Shown here: positions 61,201 to 64,000 of the stretch, piece after piece
Position numbering within the stretch: position 1 is the stretch's first letter
Layout of the letters: each line of letters begins with the position of its first letter
Origin: Flaviaestuariibacter flavus
Lineage (GTDB): Bacteria; Bacteroidota; Bacteroidia; Chitinophagales; Chitinophagaceae
NCBI RefSeq assembly: GCF_004337505.1
Contig: NZ_SJZI01000042.1
Span: forward strand, 62,001-126,000
Direction of reading: 5' to 3'
DNA: 64,000 nucleotides
The notes under the pieces: generated by a model
The model's input: the letters and a program-made list of their open reading frames with translations, nothing else
Databases searched by the model: none
Told to the model about the DNA's origin: nothing
Position numbers and translations under genes: made by a program

Positions 61201-63237
61201 CACAAACGCGCCTGCTTCCCGCACGTCGTGACAGGGCACGCCGGCTTGCGCGCAGTCGGCTTTCCAGCGCGCTGCGCTGCGCTTCGGCACGGTAGCATCG
61301 AGCACCAGCTGTCGCACGCGGCCTTCCTGCAGCAGAGCCGGCAGAAACATACGCGGCTTACCGGATACCACCAGCACGTCGGCACCGGAAGCCGGCAACG
61401 CTTCCCTCCCTTCTTCGAAGACCACCACGCTGCGGTTGCCGAAGCGAAAGGCCGAAGGAAGCGTTGTCGCTTCTTCCCGAAGCCGGTACGCTACATGCGC
61501 CGGGCCCAGGTGCTGCTCGCGCAGCGGGCCTGCGAGCACCGATGCGTCGCCGCGAAAAGCAACCTGCCGCCCGTCGTGCACCTCCATCGCGACATGGCGG
61601 GGGATATTGTACACTAGGAAGCGTGCCTGCCGCCCGGCCTGCCAGAAAGAATACGCCCGCAGGCATAAGAAGAGGGCGCCACAGGCAAAGGCCGTACGCC
61701 AGGCGGGCGCCTGCAGCCGGAGCGGCCCCCAGGCCAGCGCGGCAATAAGGGCATACAGCAGCAACACCTGCAACGGCGACACGGAAATGCCTTCCCATAC
61801 CGCTACCGGAGAGCGTTCTACCGCGGCTATATACTGGTTGAGCAAAGCAATGAGTGCGTCCGCGCCTTTGCCAATAAGAGTAGCGGCACCTGGCCAGAAA
61901 GAAAAGCCAAGGAGCACGAGCAGTGCATACACCAGCAGCCCCGACAAAGGCACGGCGAGGAGGTTGGCTGCGAGAAAAAGCAGCGGGAACTGGTGAAAGT
62001 GGTAGAGGCTGATCGGTGTCGTCAGCACCTGTGCCGCCAGCGTCACGGCGCTGCCTTTCCAGAGGGCGTCCAGCAGCCGGTTGTGCGGCGTATACAGCGC
62101 GTAGATCGGGCGATAGAAAAGCAGGATGCCGGCAACCGCGGTGCAGGAGAGCTGGAAGCCCGCGTCCCAGAGCCAGAACGGGTTGATCAGCAGCAGCACG
62201 AGTGCCCCGAGCAGCAGGGTGTTCATGGCGTTGCCCTTACGGCCGATGAGGCTGCCGAAGGCAAGAAAGCTGAACATCACGGCAGCCCGTAGTACGGAAG
62301 GGCCGCCACCGGCAAGGAAGGAGAAGCTCCAGAGACCGGCAAGCACCAGCGTCATCCGCAGCCATTGAAGGCGTTGCGCACGCAAGGGAGCCGTAAGCCC
62401 GATGAGCAATCCATAAACCAGCGCCAGGTGCATCCCGGAGATTGCGATGATGTGCACCACGCCCGTGCGGCTGTAGCTGCGCACGAGCTCTTTATCGAGA
62501 TCGTCTTTATAGCCGATAAGGAGCGCCTCGGCCATCCCGGCACCGCCACCAGGCAGGTAACGCCGCAGCACGCCGATTGTCCAGGCACGTGCCTGAAGGA
62601 GTGCGCTTTGAAAACGGGAGCCCCTCCAGCCGGGTAGGATGTGGTAGTCGGTCTTTCCGAGAAAAGCGCTGTGCGTGGTGCCCTGGCGCAAAGCCCAGCC
62701 GGTATAGTCAAAGGCAGCCGGGTTGCCCGATCCGCGCACAGGTGCAAGCGGCGCATCGATCAGCAACTCCTGGCCGTAACGGGGCGGCATGCTGCCGCTG
62801 TCTTTGCGGAGATAAAGTAAAACACCGCCGCTGGCCGGCTGCCAGCCATTGTTGGTGGCTACCGATAACAACTGCCCCTCGAGTTTCCAGGAGGCGGCTT
62901 TTTCGGATGGCTCGGCGGTGAGCACCACGCGCGTCCGGGATGCCGATGGATAATTGCCGATCCAGCCGGGCGCGCGCCGTACATCGCGGGCCTGCAGCCA
63001 GAGCGCGCCGGCTACGAGCAACAACAACTGCGTGCCGGCACCGGGGAGCGCGCGCCATCGGAAGCGCATCTTTTCGGAAAGCAGCAGGGGCAGCAGGAAA
63101 AGCAGTGCCAGCGCGGCCAGCGCCGGAAATAGTGTTGGTGTCGCCGCCAGCAAATCGTGGAGGGCTATGCCGGCTGCAAAAGGGAGCAGCAGGCGCAGTA
63201 CCGGTGTTTTTCGCCAGGGCGGAATAGGTGTCCGCAT
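61189..63237 (-). CDS. comEC: ComEC/Rec2 family DNA-uptake channel protein
   Basis: The 682-residue membrane protein has an N-terminal DUF4131 domain (about 30-190), a multi-helix competence domain (about 210-490) with the motif VVHIIAISGMHLALVYGLL, and a C-terminal beta-lactamase-like domain that is short and lacks an evident HxHxDH motif. It is the predicted inner-membrane channel for ssDNA in transformation. Together with comF and radA it suggests natural competence, but no pilus genes are seen here. Confidence 0.92.
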   Translation of the reverse strand: MRTPIPPWRKTPVLRLLLPFAAGIALHDLLAATPTLFPALAALALLFLLPLLLSEKMRFRWRALPGAGTQLLLLVAGALWLQARDVRRAPGWIGNYPSASRTRVVLTAEPSEKAASWKLEGQLLSVATNNGWQPASGGVLLYLRKDSGSMPPRYGQELLIDAPLAPVRGSGNPAAFDYTGWALRQGTTHSAFLGKTDYHILPGWRGSRFQSALLQARAWTIGVLRRYLPGGGAGMAEALLIGYKDDLDKELVRSYSRTGVVHIIAISGMHLALVYGLLIGLTAPLRAQRLQWLRMTLVLAGLWSFSFLAGGGPSVLRAAVMFSFLAFGSLIGRKGNAMNTLLLGALVLLLINPFWLWDAGFQLSCTAVAGILLFYRPIYALYTPHNRLLDALWKGSAVTLAAQVLTTPISLYHFHQFPLLFLAANLLAVPLSGLLVYALLVLLGFSFWPGAATLIGKGADALIALLNQYIAAVERSPVAVWEGISVSPLQVLLLYALIAALAWGPLRLQAPAWRTAFACGALFLCLRAYSFWQAGRQARFLVYNIPRHVAMEVHDGRQVAFRGDASVLAGPLREQHLGPAHVAYRLREEATTLPSAFRFGNRSVVVFEEGREALPASGADVLVVSGKPRMFLPALLQEGRVRQLVLDATVPKRSAARWKADCAQAGVPCHDVREAGAFVLDL

Positions 63238-63251
63238 GGCATTAAGTTACT

Positions 63252-63284
63252 AAAAAAAGAAGGGCGATGATCTGGTCATCGCCC
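63252..63284 (-). terminator. Terminator of the partial MFS gene
   Basis: The hairpin GGGCGATGA/TCATCGCCC with a five-base loop has an A-run (63252-63259) that becomes a T-run on the minus strand, about 90 bases past the stop. Confidence 0.75.
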
Positions 63285-63371
63285 CGTGTTTAGACATAGG
63301 TTAGCGTAAACAAGTTCTATATAGGGAGAAAATGTTTTCATGGATATAAAATCCATTACCGTGCCAAACGC

Positions 63372-64000
63372 TTATCTGATGGGTTTCTCTTTGATAATCA
63401 GAAGGTAAACCATAACACACAAAGCTGATATGACGGAAGAGCCAAAGGCCACCGCCGGGCCGTAGCTGCTCCAGAGCGCCCCTGCCAGGAGGGAAGCCAC
63501 AAGCGCGCAGCAGCTTTCGCAGGAGCTGTAAAAGCCCAGCGCTGTAGCGGTATCGGTAGGAGCGAGCGACGCCAGCCAGGCCTTAACCACGCCTTCGGTG
63601 GCAGCGGCAAAAAGCCCGTACAGGAAGAACCCGAGGAAAATCACCGGCACCGAATGCTGCGCAAACGCGAAGAGCGTGTATACAATCGCAAACAGCAGCA
63701 GCCCACCCGCCAGCACAAAGCGTTTGCCCAGCCGGTCGGCGAGCGCGCCCAGCGGGTAAGAGGCGCCGGCAAACACGACATTGTAAAAGATATAAGCTGC
63801 TACCGTGGTGCTGTCGCTGCCCGTTGCCGCACGCGCCTTCAGCAGCAGGAATATGTCTGAAGAATTGAACAGGGTAAAGAAAAGCAGCGCCAGGGCCACG
63901 CGCCGGAATTCGGGCTGCGCAATGCGCCAGTAGCGGAAGTAGGAGAAGAAATTGCCGCGTCCCAATGTGGCGCGAGGTGCCCGCACTTCCTTCAGCAGGA
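63372..64000 (-). CDS. Partial MFS transporter, C-terminal half
   Basis: The gene enters from the right edge with no stop up to 64000. The visible 209 residues contain about six transmembrane helices of a major facilitator: the central loop, FRRVALALLFFTLFNSSDIF, then FAGASYPLGALADRLGKRFV, which is the conserved cytoplasmic loop of MFS. Substrate unknown. The N-terminal half, about 200 residues, lies outside the window. Confidence 0.8.
   Translation of the reverse strand, partial: LLKEVRAPRATLGRGNFFSYFRYWRIAQPEFRRVALALLFFTLFNSSDIFLLLKARAATGSDSTTVAAYIFYNVVFAGASYPLGALADRLGKRFVLAGGLLLFAIVYTLFAFAQHSVPVIFLGFFLYGLFAAATEGVVKAWLASLAPTDTATALGFYSSCESCCALVASLLAGALWSSYGPAVAFGSSVISALCVMVYLLIIKEKPIR

Overview
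The window looks like a chromosomal segment of a high-GC Bacteroidetes, most likely Chitinophagaceae. The evidence is an S46 dipeptidyl-peptidase, the gliding genes gldD and gldE beside mutY, ssb and an HU gene, an AURKAIP1/COX24-type 30-residue basic protein, many lipoproteins, TAnnTTTG-type -7 promoter elements, and starts without a visible Shine-Dalgarno sequence. No rRNA, tRNA, CRISPR array, integrase or transposase was recognised.

Layout. 1-8.7 kb: secreted S46 peptidase, NmrA-like protein, dipeptide epimerase, AlkA-type glycosylase, nucleotidyltransferase and MnmD. 8.8-15.3 kb (minus): cysS, a membrane EEP-family protein, a rhomboid-like protein that has lost its catalytic residues, an intact rhomboid protease, and rlmD carrying a palindromic insert in frame. 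15.4-18.1 kb: cyanophycinase and small membrane or lipoprotein genes. 18.3-18.6 kb: a 14-copy 21-bp tandem array. 18.8-21.3 kb: a lower-GC island with an EcoRI-family adenine methyltransferase and a DUF262-HNH nuclease. 21.6-33.6 kb: a methionine aminopeptidase fused to DUF2200, secreted hypotheticals, prolyl oligopeptidase, a degenerate DUF4932 protein, a TlpA-like thioredoxin and a parvulin chaperone. 33.8-38.4 kb: metF, lptB, two gene remnants (pyruvoyl arginine decarboxylase and YetF/DUF421), acetyltransferase and hydrolase. 38.6-46.8 kb: GH13 amylase, aldehyde dehydrogenase, glutathione peroxidase, beta-helix lipoprotein, ComF, LutB-like protein and DUF3109. 47-54.2 kb: gldD, gldE, ssb and mutY (minus), then HU, TPR, the 30-residue protein and RNase G (plus). 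54.4-64 kb: YugP-like protease, radA, polysaccharide deacetylase, EamA transporter, purH, comEC and a partial MFS transporter.

The most striking feature is between the genes. About 20 intergenic gaps carry short arrays with an exact 7- or 8-bp period, often as inverted pairs around a terminator hairpin. A separate 133-139-bp element with long terminal inverted repeats occurs four times. This DNA can enter genes: rlmD carries a palindrome in frame, lptB has a palindrome-like tail, and two genes are truncated beside repeats. The methyltransferase/DUF262-HNH pair is the best candidate for a defence system. Intergenic gaps longer than 300 bases are described individually below.
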